A stretch of 64,000 nucleotides of DNA from Autumnicola musiva (GTDB lineage Bacteria; Bacteroidota; Bacteroidia; Flavobacteriales; Flavobacteriaceae), in contig NZ_JAVRHK010000001.1 of assembly GCF_031846585.1 (NCBI RefSeq), positions 372,001 through 436,000 of the forward strand, in the 5' to 3' direction. The notes under the pieces are model-generated. The model did not search any database. It saw nothing but the letters and a program-made list of their open reading frames with translations, and was not told where the DNA came from. Both the position numbers and the translations under genes were made by a program. Below are positions 8,727 to 17,164 of this stretch, one piece after another. The number at the start of each line of letters is the position of its first letter. Position 1 is the first letter of the stretch.

Positions 8727-9401
8727 ATGCTCAATTTTTTTAAGCGCTACAGGATATTTTTTATTGTATTTTCCATTCTCTCGGCTGTTATCCTTTACAG
8801 CATTTATTCCCTGCTGAAGCCGGAAAAAAAATTACAGGTATATCAACCGGATATGGTTAATGCGGAATTAGTGGATACCACCGTTCAATACGTGAGGAAA
8901 TATCATAAAATTGCCGATTTTAAACTGGTAAATCAAAACGGAGATACTATCACCCAGGATTTCTATAAAGATAAAATATATGTAGCCGATTTCTTTTTTA
9001 CCACCTGCCTTACCATCTGCCCCATTATGACTGATCATATGCTTAAAATTCAGAAGAAAATAAAGGATGATCCTGAAGTTTTTCTGCTCTCCCATACTGT
9101 TTTCCCCAAGACAGACAGTGTTTCGGTTTTAAAAAAATATGCTGAAGAAAAAGGCGTTATTGATGAAAAATGGAACCTGGTTACCGGCGATAAAAAACAA
9201 ATTTACAACCTGGCCAGAAAGTCTTACCTCGCCACAAAAAGCACCGGAGATGGTGGCAAATATGATATGGTGCATACCGAAAATTTTGTGCTAATAGACA
9301 AAAATCAGCAAATAAGAGGTTTTTATGATGGCACAGATCCCGAAGCCATTGAAAATTTAATGGCAGATATTAAAGTACTAAAACAGGAATATAAGGACTA
9401 G
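8727..9401 (+). CDS. SCO1/SenC family copper chaperone-like protein
   Basis: A 224-residue thioredoxin-fold protein. An N-terminal membrane anchor spans about residues 9-29 and the copper-binding CxxxC motif is Cys94-LTI-Cys98. The third copper ligand is His183 (MVHTENFVL). SCO proteins deliver copper to the CuA site of cytochrome c oxidase or act as thiol reductases on the periplasmic side. No oxidase genes are adjacent. It is divergent from rseP. Confidence 0.9.
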   Translation: MLNFFKRYRIFFIVFSILSAVILYSIYSLLKPEKKLQVYQPDMVNAELVDTTVQYVRKYHKIADFKLVNQNGDTITQDFYKDKIYVADFFFTTCLTICPIMTDHMLKIQKKIKDDPEVFLLSHTVFPKTDSVSVLKKYAEEKGVIDEKWNLVTGDKKQIYNLARKSYLATKSTGDGGKYDMVHTENFVLIDKNQQIRGFYDGTDPEAIENLMADIKVLKQEYKD

Positions 9402-9443
9402 GAGTTTTTGAGCCACAGGCTTTTCTACAAGTTTTATTTATCT

Positions 9444-9451
9444 TATTTTTG
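9444..9451 (+). promoter_or_regulatory. Candidate -7 promoter box for feoA-feoB
   Basis: TATTTTTG matches TAnnTTTG, 28 nt before the TTG start of feoA. Confidence 0.5.
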
Positions 9452-9479
9452 CGTTGTTTAAAATTAATCTAAATAAAAT

Positions 9480-9710
9480 TTGAAGGTTACCGTAGCAGAT
9501 CTCAAACGGGGGCAACGTGGAATAATCAAAGATTTTTCCGCAGATGTTGTCCCGCTCAAGCTCCTGGAGATGGGTTGCCTGCCGGGTAACGAAGTGGAGC
9601 TGGTGCAAATGGCTCCTTTTAAAGATCCCATGTACCTTAACGTGAACGGAAGCCATCTTGCCATAAGGAAAGAAACAGCACTAGAGATTGAAATTGAGTT
9701 AATTAAATAG
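9480..9710 (+). CDS. feoA: FeoA family ferrous iron transport protein
   Basis: A 76-residue SH3-like FeoA protein (LKRGQRGIIKDF, LLEMGCLPGNEVELV, LAIRKETALEIEI). The complete domain can only begin at TTG (9480), because the next in-frame ATG is at residue 31, inside the fold. FeoA is a small cytoplasmic partner thought to modulate FeoB. It is followed after 1 nt by feoB, so the two are co-translated. The TTG start may keep FeoA output low; that is inference. Confidence 0.88.
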   Translation: MKVTVADLKRGQRGIIKDFSADVVPLKLLEMGCLPGNEVELVQMAPFKDPMYLNVNGSHLAIRKETALEIEIELIK

Positions 9711-9711
9711 C

Positions 9712-11814
9712 ATGGCAAAGCAAATTAACGTTGCATTAATAGGAAACCCTAATACGGGGAAAACTTCGGTTTTTAACCAGCTTACAGGCTTAAATCAAAA
9801 AGTAGGAAATTATCCCGGTATTACGGTTGAAAAAAAAGAAGGGATCTGCAAACTCCCCCGAGGGCTAAGAGCACATATACTTGACCTGCCGGGAACCTAT
9901 AGCCTTAATGCCTCTTCCCTGGATGAAAATGTGGTTATTGAATTACTGCTCAATAAAAACGATAAAGATTATCCCGATGTTGCCGTTGTGGTAAGCGATG
10001 TAGAAAACCTTAAGCGAAACCTTCTTCTTTTCACCCAAATTAAAGATCTTGGAATCCCCACCATTCTTGTAGTGAATATGGCAGACCGTATGGAGCGCAA
10101 AGGTATTTCTCTTGATACAGAAGTACTGGAAAACCGGCTGAAGACAAAGGTTGCCCTGGTTAGTGCCAGAAAAAGACAGGGTATAGACGAGCTGAAGGAA
10201 ATGATTATCAATTACCGGCACATCACCACAGAACCCTGCGTAAATGCTTCGGTTATAGATCCCGAATATTTTGGAAGGCTTAGAAAAGCATTTCCAAACC
10301 AATCAATTTACAAACTTTGGCTGGTAATTACCCAGGATGTCAACTTTGGAAATATTAACCGGCAGGAGGTAAACAAAAACAGGGATTTTTCTACAAAATC
10401 GGCAAGCGATTTAAAAAGGCTTCAGCAAAAGGAAACCATACTACGCTACCAGTTTATAAACGGAACCCTTAAAGAGGCCATGACGGTAGATATAAATGCC
10501 GCCAAAGATTTAAGGACGAGACTGGACCGTATCCTCACCCACCAGGTTTGGGGCTATGTGGTATTTTTCGGAATTCTGCTGCTTATTTTTCAGGCTATCT
10601 ACAACTGGTCCAGTTATCCTATGGACCTTATAGATGCCGGTTTTGCAAAACTTAGTGAATTTGCCAATAACGTAATGCCCCCCGGTGTTTTTACCGATCT
10701 TGTGACAGAAGGTATTATTCCCGGCCTTGGCGGTATAGTCATTTTTATTCCTCAAATTGCCTTTCTATTCCTGTTTATTTCAATTCTGGAAGAAACAGGT
10801 TATATGAGCAGGGTTGTTTTTCTTATGGACAGGCTCATGCGCAGGTTTGGGCTTAGCGGTAAGAGTGTTGTTCCCTTGGTTTCCGGTACCGCCTGTGCTA
10901 TACCTGCTGTAATGGCCACCAGAAATATTGAAAACTGGAAAGAACGTCTTATCACTATCCTTGTAGTACCTTTTACCACCTGTTCGGCAAGGCTACCGGT
11001 TTATTTAATCATTATTGCTCTGGTAATTCCCGAAGGCACTTTTATGGGCTTTAATTACCAGGGGTTAACCTTAATGATGCTCTACCTCATTGGATTTGGA
11101 ACCGCAATCCTTTCTGCCTGGATCCTCCATGGAATTCTGAAAATAAAAACAAGAACATATTTTGTAATTGAAATGCCCAATTACAAAGTACCAATGCTAA
11201 AGAACATTGGTATTAATGTAGTTGAAAAAACTAAATCTTTCGTTTTAGGTGCCGGTAAAATCATTTTGGCAATTTCCATTATTTTATGGGTGTTGGCCAG
11301 CTACGGCCCCGGAGAAAATTTTAGCAATGCTCAGGAAATTGTTGCTTCCGGCTATAATTCTGAAACTGATGTTCCTGCAGAGAAATTTGAGGAAGATGTG
11401 GCTTCCTTTAAGTTGAAACATTCCTATATAGGCATTATGGGAAGGGGTATAGAACCTGTGGTGGCCCCTCTGGGCTATGACTGGAAAATTGGGATCGCCA
11501 TTATAAGTTCTTTTGCCGCAAGGGAGGTCTTTGTAGGCACACTTGCCACTATCTACAGTGTGGGAAGTGATGAGGAAGAAACCATAAAAAACAGGATGGC
11601 CGCGGAAGTAAACCCGATTTTGGGCGGGCCGTTATTTACCCTGGCCAGCGGAATTAGCCTGCTGCTATTTTATGCCTTTGCGATGCAGTGTATGAGTACA
11701 CTTGCTATTGTAAAACGAGAAACCAATACATGGAAATGGCCAATGCTCCAGTTAATAATTATGAGCGTTTTTGCCTATTTTGTAGCTTTACTGGCATTTC
11801 AGCTCCTGAAATAA
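9712..11814 (+). CDS. feoB: Ferrous iron transport protein B
   Basis: A 700-residue Fe(II) transporter of the inner membrane. The N-terminal G domain has G1 GNPNTGKTS (11-19), G3 DLPGTYS (58-64) and G4 NMAD (122-125). It is followed by the FeoB helical region and the polytopic domain with two Gate-type repeats (VVPLVSGTACAIPAVMATR; AREVFVGTLATIYSVG). It is the middle gene of feoA-feoB-Cys-rich small protein. Iron control by the DtxR-type regulator at 13408 is plausible but no operator was recognised upstream of feoA. Confidence 0.95.
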   Translation: MAKQINVALIGNPNTGKTSVFNQLTGLNQKVGNYPGITVEKKEGICKLPRGLRAHILDLPGTYSLNASSLDENVVIELLLNKNDKDYPDVAVVVSDVENLKRNLLLFTQIKDLGIPTILVVNMADRMERKGISLDTEVLENRLKTKVALVSARKRQGIDELKEMIINYRHITTEPCVNASVIDPEYFGRLRKAFPNQSIYKLWLVITQDVNFGNINRQEVNKNRDFSTKSASDLKRLQQKETILRYQFINGTLKEAMTVDINAAKDLRTRLDRILTHQVWGYVVFFGILLLIFQAIYNWSSYPMDLIDAGFAKLSEFANNVMPPGVFTDLVTEGIIPGLGGIVIFIPQIAFLFLFISILEETGYMSRVVFLMDRLMRRFGLSGKSVVPLVSGTACAIPAVMATRNIENWKERLITILVVPFTTCSARLPVYLIIIALVIPEGTFMGFNYQGLTLMMLYLIGFGTAILSAWILHGILKIKTRTYFVIEMPNYKVPMLKNIGINVVEKTKSFVLGAGKIILAISIILWVLASYGPGENFSNAQEIVASGYNSETDVPAEKFEEDVASFKLKHSYIGIMGRGIEPVVAPLGYDWKIGIAIISSFAAREVFVGTLATIYSVGSDEEETIKNRMAAEVNPILGGPLFTLASGISLLLFYAFAMQCMSTLAIVKRETNTWKWPMLQLIIMSVFAYFVALLAFQLLK

Positions 11815-11848
11815 TGTAAGGAAGACGTATTAAACCGACTTAAACAAT

Positions 11849-12007
11849 ATGGAATTACTACAACACATTTTAGTTTTTATAACCTTTACAATTGCGCTGG
11901 GATATCTTATCACCAAATTCATCTGGAAACCAGCCTTTCTTACTCCTTCTAAAGGAAATAACAACAAAGGAAAGTCCTGCGGAGTCTCAGATTGCGGTTG
12001 CCACTAA
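11849..12007 (+). CDS. FeoB-associated Cys-rich small membrane protein
   Basis: A 52-residue protein, easily missed. It has one transmembrane helix (about residues 6-26) and a short Lys/Asn-rich tail ending in Cys44...Cys49-Gly-Cys51-His (SCGVSDCGCH). Small Cys-rich membrane proteins directly after feoB are known in several phyla and may play the role that FeoC plays in enterobacteria. It begins 34 nt after feoB. Its stop overlaps the convergent gene at 12004 by 4 bp. The function of the Cys cluster is unknown; metal binding is the simplest idea. Confidence 0.8.
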   Translation: MELLQHILVFITFTIALGYLITKFIWKPAFLTPSKGNNNKGKSCGVSDCGCH

Positions 12008-12411
12008 TCTGGCCTATTTTCGCTAATTTTTAGCTGAAGGCTGTATTCTGAAGGCTCTATAGTATCATTTATTTCAGGATAGGGATATACCTTTAAACTT
12101 GAAAGGACATTATCTTTTCCGAAGAAATCATTAAAAGGAATATTTATTCCGGAGACTACGTGCTCTCCCAAAGATGTACCATCTTCAAAAAATTCCAGCA
12201 ATAACTTTACTTCTCCAGCCCATATACAGCTAACCTGTTTAGGACAGCGAGAATCTGAAATTACTTTTTTAAATTTCACGCTACTTCCTCTAAAACTGAA
12301 AATTTCTCCCGGACATATGGTCTCCTCAATAGGGGAATATTCCGATTTTTTCTGTTGTGTATTCAGTAAGCTGAAACCAAATAACATAAATCCCATCAAC
12401 AAATTTCTCAT
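12004..12411 (-). CDS. Hypothetical secreted protein with DSRCP...CIWAGE motif
   Basis: A 135-residue protein with a hydrophobic N-terminal signal (about 1-18) and no recognised domain. It carries DSRCPKQVSCIWAGEV, a motif I recognise from small uncharacterised secreted proteins of Bacteroidota and Proteobacteria. The two cysteines of this motif plus Cys in EETICPGE could form disulfides. It converges with the feo operon and no partner gene is evident. No function is proposed. Confidence 0.7.
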   Translation of the reverse strand: MRNLLMGFMLFGFSLLNTQQKKSEYSPIEETICPGEIFSFRGSSVKFKKVISDSRCPKQVSCIWAGEVKLLLEFFEDGTSLGEHVVSGINIPFNDFFGKDNVLSSLKVYPYPEINDTIEPSEYSLQLKISENRPD

Positions 12412-12581
12412 TTGTAACTTTTTGAAAAAGACGATAAAAAGCCTTAGCTGTTACAAAAACTGGATATTTTAAAGAGCATAAAAGATCTTTTTAGATGCTT
12501 AAAATGAGTCCTGTTTTTCAACAGACGGTTTCAGGATGAGAGGGTTTATTTTTTTATAAAATATGAATAATCAAAACAAAA

Positions 12582-13403
12582 TTATCCTAGGCCAACATCG
12601 AGCGTCATCATTATCATAAATCCGCCAATAAAGCCAAGGGTGGAAATATCGGTGAAATTTTCCTGCTGCGATTCGGGCACTACTTCTTCCACTACAACAA
12701 ACATCATCGCCCCCGCTGCAAAACATAAGGCATAAGGCAAAACTGGCTGAAAAGCCATAACCGCCCAGGCACCCAAAACAGCGGCAACAGGCTCTACAAT
12801 TGCAGAAAGCTGTCCAAAATGGAAGCTTTTCCACCTGCTTAGTCCCTGCCCTCTTAAAGGCATGGCAACAGCAAAACCTTCAGGAAAGTTTTGTAGTCCT
12901 ATCCCAATGGCCAATGCCACCGCACCACCAATGCTTGCACCTTCAATACCTGCCGCAACACCACCAAAAAGTACACCTATGGCCAAACCTTCAGGAATGT
13001 TATGCAACGTGATGGCAAGAGTCAATAATACAGATTTATGCCACTGGGTTTTTACTCCTTCTTTTTCACTCATCTGAAAATTGACGTGCAAATGTGGCAA
13101 AATCTTGTCCAATCCAAATATGAACAATGCTCCCGACCCAAAACCTACCACCGCAGGGATTACCTTTACAAAACCTTCACCGGGACTCATTGCTATTCCA
13201 GGAGCAAGCAGGCTCCAGAAACTTGCCGCCACCATTACGCCTCCTGTAAATCCCAGCATTCCGTCAAAAATCTTCCGGTTCATCTTTTTAAAAAAGAATA
13301 CCAGGGAGGCTCCCAAAGCAGTCAGCCCCCATGTAAAAAGAGTAGCTAAAAGAGCGGCCAGTACGGGATCCAGTCTCTCAAAAAAAGTAATTATATTTTC
13401 CAT
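12582..13403 (-). CDS. ZIP family divalent metal transporter
   Basis: A 273-residue, eight-helix ZIP permease. The metal-binding motifs are HNIPEG (134-139) in the fourth helix and QNFPEG (171-176) in the fifth. ZupT-like members import Zn, Fe or Mn; the substrate cannot be read from sequence. It starts 4 nt after the stop of the DtxR-type regulator gene on the same strand, so the two form an operon and the transporter is probably regulated by that protein. Confidence 0.9.
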   Translation of the reverse strand: MENIITFFERLDPVLAALLATLFTWGLTALGASLVFFFKKMNRKIFDGMLGFTGGVMVAASFWSLLAPGIAMSPGEGFVKVIPAVVGFGSGALFIFGLDKILPHLHVNFQMSEKEGVKTQWHKSVLLTLAITLHNIPEGLAIGVLFGGVAAGIEGASIGGAVALAIGIGLQNFPEGFAVAMPLRGQGLSRWKSFHFGQLSAIVEPVAAVLGAWAVMAFQPVLPYALCFAAGAMMFVVVEEVVPESQQENFTDISTLGFIGGFMIMMTLDVGLG

Positions 13404-13407
13404 TTTG

Positions 13408-14064
13408 TTATAGTGTCTTTATATATAAGTTCATGGCTACCGCCTGTGAAATTCGCAGTTGTTGTTCATTAATATTTATTAGCATACTATTATCAAAAGA
13501 TTCTTTTTCTATCACCTGCATTTCTTTTCCCAAAACAATTTTATTTTTATCGAGATACCGTAAAAAATCCGGAGAAGAATCTTTTACCCCAATGCAAATT
13601 CCGCTTTTACCTTTTTCAAGTTCTGCCAGCAGCATCCTGTTAGAAACATTAAAATTGCCTTGTGCATCGGGAATAGGATCACCATGCGGGTCGCGCCGGG
13701 GATATTCCAGAAATCGATCAAGTTCAGTAATTAATTTTTCAGATTTTATATGTTCCAGTTCTTCGGCCACCTCGTGCACTTCATCCCAGTTAAAATTAAG
13801 TTTTTCCACCAGAAAATATTCCCACAGGCGGTGTTTTCGAATTACCTCAACCGCAGTTCTCTTGCCGGTTGCACTAAGCTTTACTCCCTGATATTTTTTG
13901 TAATTTACCAGGTTTTTTTCTGAAAGCTTCTTCACCATATCGGTAACCGAGGAGGCTTTGGTTTCCATTTCTTCCGCAAGGGCATTTGTGCTTACTCCAC
14001 CCTGATAATTATGCTCCAGGTGGAATATGGCTTTTAAATAGTTTTCTTCTGAAAGGCTGAACAT
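13408..14064 (-). CDS. DtxR/MntR family metal-dependent transcriptional regulator
   Basis: A 218-residue regulator. The N-terminal winged helix (SEENYLKAIFHL...TKASSVTDMVKKL) is followed by a dimerisation/metal domain with HEVAEELEHI and a C-terminal FeoA/SH3-like domain. At the position of the MntR Asp8 / DtxR Met10 ligand it has Asn8, as is common in Bacteroidota members, so metal specificity (Fe or Mn) is not predictable. It is divergent from a TonB receptor and co-directional with a ZIP gene. Palindromes TTTTAGA-GA-TCTAAAA and TTTAG-n6-CTAAA in the intergenic region are candidate operators. Confidence 0.9.
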   Translation of the reverse strand: MFSLSEENYLKAIFHLEHNYQGGVSTNALAEEMETKASSVTDMVKKLSEKNLVNYKKYQGVKLSATGKRTAVEVIRKHRLWEYFLVEKLNFNWDEVHEVAEELEHIKSEKLITELDRFLEYPRRDPHGDPIPDAQGNFNVSNRMLLAELEKGKSGICIGVKDSSPDFLRYLDKNKIVLGKEMQVIEKESFDNSMLININEQQLRISQAVAMNLYIKTL

Positions 14065-14071
14065 TCTTTTA

Positions 14072-14087
14072 TTTTAGAGATCTAAAA
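14072..14087. promoter_or_regulatory. Candidate DtxR-family operator 1
   Basis: TTTTAGA-GA-TCTAAAA is a perfect 7-bp-arm palindrome ending 8 bp upstream of the regulator's start codon. It resembles the TTAG...CTAA core bound by DtxR/MntR proteins. Function is inferred from position and symmetry. Confidence 0.45.
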
Positions 14088-14115
14088 ATACATTTTAAAA
14101 ATTAAAAAACCTATT

Positions 14116-14131
14116 TTTAGCCATATCTAAA
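14116..14131. promoter_or_regulatory. Candidate DtxR-family operator 2 and receptor promoter region
   Basis: TTTAG-CCATAT-CTAAA has 5-bp arms like operator 1. It lies just upstream of TATATTTA (14140-14147), a 7-of-8 match to the -7 box, which would serve the TonB receptor. The neighbouring TTTACCTAAA (14144-14153) repeats the half-site. Confidence 0.35.
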
Positions 14132-14185
14132 TTTTTAAATATATTTACCTAAATTCTTTTCAGAAGAAATTAGAATTTGAACTCT

Positions 14186-16540
14186 ATGAAAAAACTATTT
14201 TACCTTTTAATTTTAGTTACTTCTATTTCCAGCGCACAGGAGCGCCAGGGGACTGTTTCGGGTACAGTTACGTCAAATGGTAAAGTTCTGCCTTTTGCAA
14301 GTATCTATATTAAAAATGGATCTATTGGTACTGATGCAGATATTAATGGTAACTATCAATTAGAAATTCCTGAAGGTACAATTACCCTTGTAGCCCAGGC
14401 CCAGGGCTATAGGTCCCAAAATAAAAAAATTGAGGTTATAGCAAACAGAAAGCAGACGATAAATTTTACTTTAGCTGAAGATGCACTAGGCTTAGATCAA
14501 GTGGTGGTAAGTGCCACACGAAACCGTATTAGCAAAAAGAATGCTCCCGTAATTGTTAATGTACTTAGCCCTAAATTGTTTGAGGCAACGCAGTCTATCT
14601 CCCTTGCCGACGGATTAAATTACCAGCCCGGGGTACGGGTAGAAACAAACTGCCAAAACTGCGGTTTTACTCAGGTTCGACTTAATGGTTTAGGTGGGGA
14701 ATATACGCAGATATTATTAAACAGCCGTCCTGTTTTTAGTGCGCTAAACGGAGTTTACGGTCTGGAGCAAATACCTATTAGCACTATAGAACGTGTTGAA
14801 GTAGTACGCAGTGGCGGCTCTGCACTATTTGGTTCTAATGCAATTGCAGGTACGGTTAATGTTATTACCAAAGAACCTATAAACGACAGCTGGGAAGTAA
14901 GTTCCAACTTCGCTCTTATAGATGGAACAACGACCGATAGAAATGTGAACCTCAATGCATCAGTGGTAAGTGAAGATCTAGCCAGCGGTGTTACCGTATA
15001 TGGAATATTTCGGGATCGAGATACCTATGATGCCAATGGTGATGGTTTTAGTGAAATTACAAAGCTCACCAACAACTCGCTTGGCACAAAAGTTTTTCTA
15101 AGACCCAGTGATAACAGCCGTATTAGTTTCGATTTTACTGGAATTAGAGAGTATAGACGTGGCGGGGAGCGTATTGATTTGGCACCACAATTCACAGATA
15201 TTACTGAAGAACTGGATCACAATACCATCTTTACCGGGTTGGATTACGAACTATGGGATGATGAACGCAAAAATACTGGCTCTGCCTATATTTCTGTACA
15301 ACACACCAATAGGGATAGTTATTATGGTGGTTTGAGTGGTGGCCGTACGCAAGCCGATTCTATTGCAGCCAACAGTGCTTTTGGCAACACTACAGATCTC
15401 GCCGTTGTTTCAGGAACAAAATATAGTCATAACTTTAACAATAATGATGTTTTTACTACCGGAGTTGAATATCAACTTAATAAAACAAATGATGCGACTG
15501 CCGGGTACAACCGCATTGTAGATCAGGAAGTAAATAGTATTGGCCTGTATGGACAATACGAGTGGAAACCCATTAACAATTTTACGGCGCTCGTTGGGGC
15601 ACGCTTAGATCATGTAAAAGTCGATGGCTTTTACAGCATACAAGACATAGAACGTTCCTCACAAATTGATGAAACGGTATTGAGCCCACGTATAACTATT
15701 TTATATGATATAACAGATGATTTGCAATTTAGGGGTGGATATGCCCGTGGTTTTCGTGCGCCCCAGGCTTTTAATGAAGACCTACATATTTCATCTGTAG
15801 GCGGGGAACAGCAATTTGTAATTCTTTCTGAAGACCTGGAAAATGAATTTTCAAATGCTTATACCGCTTCGCTTAATTTTACTAAAGATTATAATAAGGT
15901 TCAAACCAGTTTCTTGGTAGAAGGTTTTTATACTTCCCTTAAAAATCCATTTACCATAGTGAGTACTGGAACTTCGCTTCCTAATGGCTCAATTTTAGAA
16001 GAATCTCGAAACGGTTCCGGTGCCTATGTTGCCGGAACAAATTTAGAATTTGGCGTATCGCCAAGTACGGCATTAATGTTTCAGGCCGGTGCAACAATTC
16101 AGCAATCAATTTACAAAGAAGATCAGGTGCTGTTTGAAGCCGATGGCAATGTTCCCGGTGAAGAAGACGTAATACTGGACGAATTTCTACGTTCGCCCAA
16201 TGTCTACGGCTTTTTAAATTCCGACTGGTCCATAAATGATGCTTTAAATTTGGATGTTACAGGTAGTTATACAGGCACAATGATCGCTCCTAGAGTTATC
16301 AGTGAATCAGGGTTTATAGACCTCGTTGATACGGAAGCCTTTCTTGATATGACCACAAAAATCACCTATCATTTTGACCCAATTGAGAATTTTCACATGG
16401 AAATTAGCGGTGGTGTACAAAATTTATTTGATAGCTATCAGGATGATTTTGACCGTGGCCCATTCAGGGACTCAGATTATATTTATGGTCCCAACAGGCC
16501 AAGAACTGTATTTGTAGGATTAAAATTTGGGGACTTTTGA
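14186..16540 (+). CDS. TonB-dependent outer membrane receptor with carboxypeptidase-D-like domain and plug CxxC
   Basis: A 784-residue receptor. The order is: signal peptide (about 1-17), CarboxypepD_reg-like domain (GTVSGTVTSNGKVLPFASI...), TonB box region VVVSATR, plug domain, then a beta-barrel ending in Phe (VGLKFGDF). The plug carries Cys156-Gln-Asn-Cys159 just before GFTQVRLNGLGG. Start ATG 14186 is preferred over TTG 14177. It is divergent from a DtxR-type repressor and overlaps a thioredoxin-like gene, so uptake of iron, manganese or another metal complex is likely. The ligand is unknown. Confidence 0.9.
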   Translation: MKKLFYLLILVTSISSAQERQGTVSGTVTSNGKVLPFASIYIKNGSIGTDADINGNYQLEIPEGTITLVAQAQGYRSQNKKIEVIANRKQTINFTLAEDALGLDQVVVSATRNRISKKNAPVIVNVLSPKLFEATQSISLADGLNYQPGVRVETNCQNCGFTQVRLNGLGGEYTQILLNSRPVFSALNGVYGLEQIPISTIERVEVVRSGGSALFGSNAIAGTVNVITKEPINDSWEVSSNFALIDGTTTDRNVNLNASVVSEDLASGVTVYGIFRDRDTYDANGDGFSEITKLTNNSLGTKVFLRPSDNSRISFDFTGIREYRRGGERIDLAPQFTDITEELDHNTIFTGLDYELWDDERKNTGSAYISVQHTNRDSYYGGLSGGRTQADSIAANSAFGNTTDLAVVSGTKYSHNFNNNDVFTTGVEYQLNKTNDATAGYNRIVDQEVNSIGLYGQYEWKPINNFTALVGARLDHVKVDGFYSIQDIERSSQIDETVLSPRITILYDITDDLQFRGGYARGFRAPQAFNEDLHISSVGGEQQFVILSEDLENEFSNAYTASLNFTKDYNKVQTSFLVEGFYTSLKNPFTIVSTGTSLPNGSILEESRNGSGAYVAGTNLEFGVSPSTALMFQAGATIQQSIYKEDQVLFEADGNVPGEEDVILDEFLRSPNVYGFLNSDWSINDALNLDVTGSYTGTMIAPRVISESGFIDLVDTEAFLDMTTKITYHFDPIENFHMEISGGVQNLFDSYQDDFDRGPFRDSDYIYGPNRPRTVFVGLKFGDF

Positions 16541-16542
16541 AG

Positions 16543-17022
16543 ATGAATTTTATGAAAAAACAGTGTAATTATTTCTTCATTTTTACCTTGGTATTTTCCA
16601 TTTCAAACGCACAAAACAGCGATGAAATAAATTGGAAAACCTGGCCTAAACTGGAACAGGCATTACAAAACGAGCCAAAGCCGGTTTTTATTTTTTTTCA
16701 TGCCGAATGGTGTGCCTATTGTAAAAAGATTGAACGGGAAGTATTCACTAATAAAGAAGTAATAAAGAAAATAAATTCAGATTATTACGCTGTAGAAATG
16801 GATGTCGAAACTACCGATACTATAAGTTTTGATAACATTGAATTTATAAATAAACAGTCACTTATTCAGCGAAATGGAGTTCACCAACTGCCACTTTTAT
16901 TGGCTTCTCGCAATGGCGTACCTTTTTCCCTACCGGCAACAGTTATTTTAGATAGGCAATTTGCCGTTAAAAAGCGGATTTTTGAATATTACACCTCAAA
17001 ACAATTACTGAGTATCTTATAA
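16543..17022 (+). CDS. Secreted thioredoxin-like protein coupled to the TonB receptor
   Basis: A 159-residue thioredoxin-fold protein with an N-terminal signal (FFIFTLVFSISNAQ) and the redox motif Cys57-Ala-Tyr-Cys60 (FHAEWCAYCKKIE), as in the DUF255/thioredoxin_7 group. ATG 16543 starts 3 nt after the receptor stop; ATG 16552 is possible. Genomic coupling suggests it works with the receptor, perhaps on its plug cysteines. That is inference. Confidence 0.82.
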   Translation: MNFMKKQCNYFFIFTLVFSISNAQNSDEINWKTWPKLEQALQNEPKPVFIFFHAEWCAYCKKIEREVFTNKEVIKKINSDYYAVEMDVETTDTISFDNIEFINKQSLIQRNGVHQLPLLLASRNGVPFSLPATVILDRQFAVKKRIFEYYTSKQLLSIL

Positions 17023-17033
17023 ATCCACACCTC

Positions 17034-17158
17034 GCTGTAATATAGGGGTATAATTTCAAAATTAGATCTTAAACTTTTTTAGTGATTAGTGTGGTTTTTA
17101 GTTCCGAGCGATACCACTTTCAAATTTGGAAGGCGGGATACTTTTTTAATATTACAGC
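17034..17158. repeat. Inverted repeat pair flanking a convergent intergenic gap
   Basis: GCTGTAATAT (17034-17043) and its perfect complement ATATTACAGC (17149-17158) are separated by 105 bp. They lie between the thioredoxin-like gene and djlA, which converge. It could be a long-loop terminator, a small structured RNA or a miniature element. No target duplication is visible. Confidence 0.3.
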
Positions 17159-17164
17159 ATCCTT

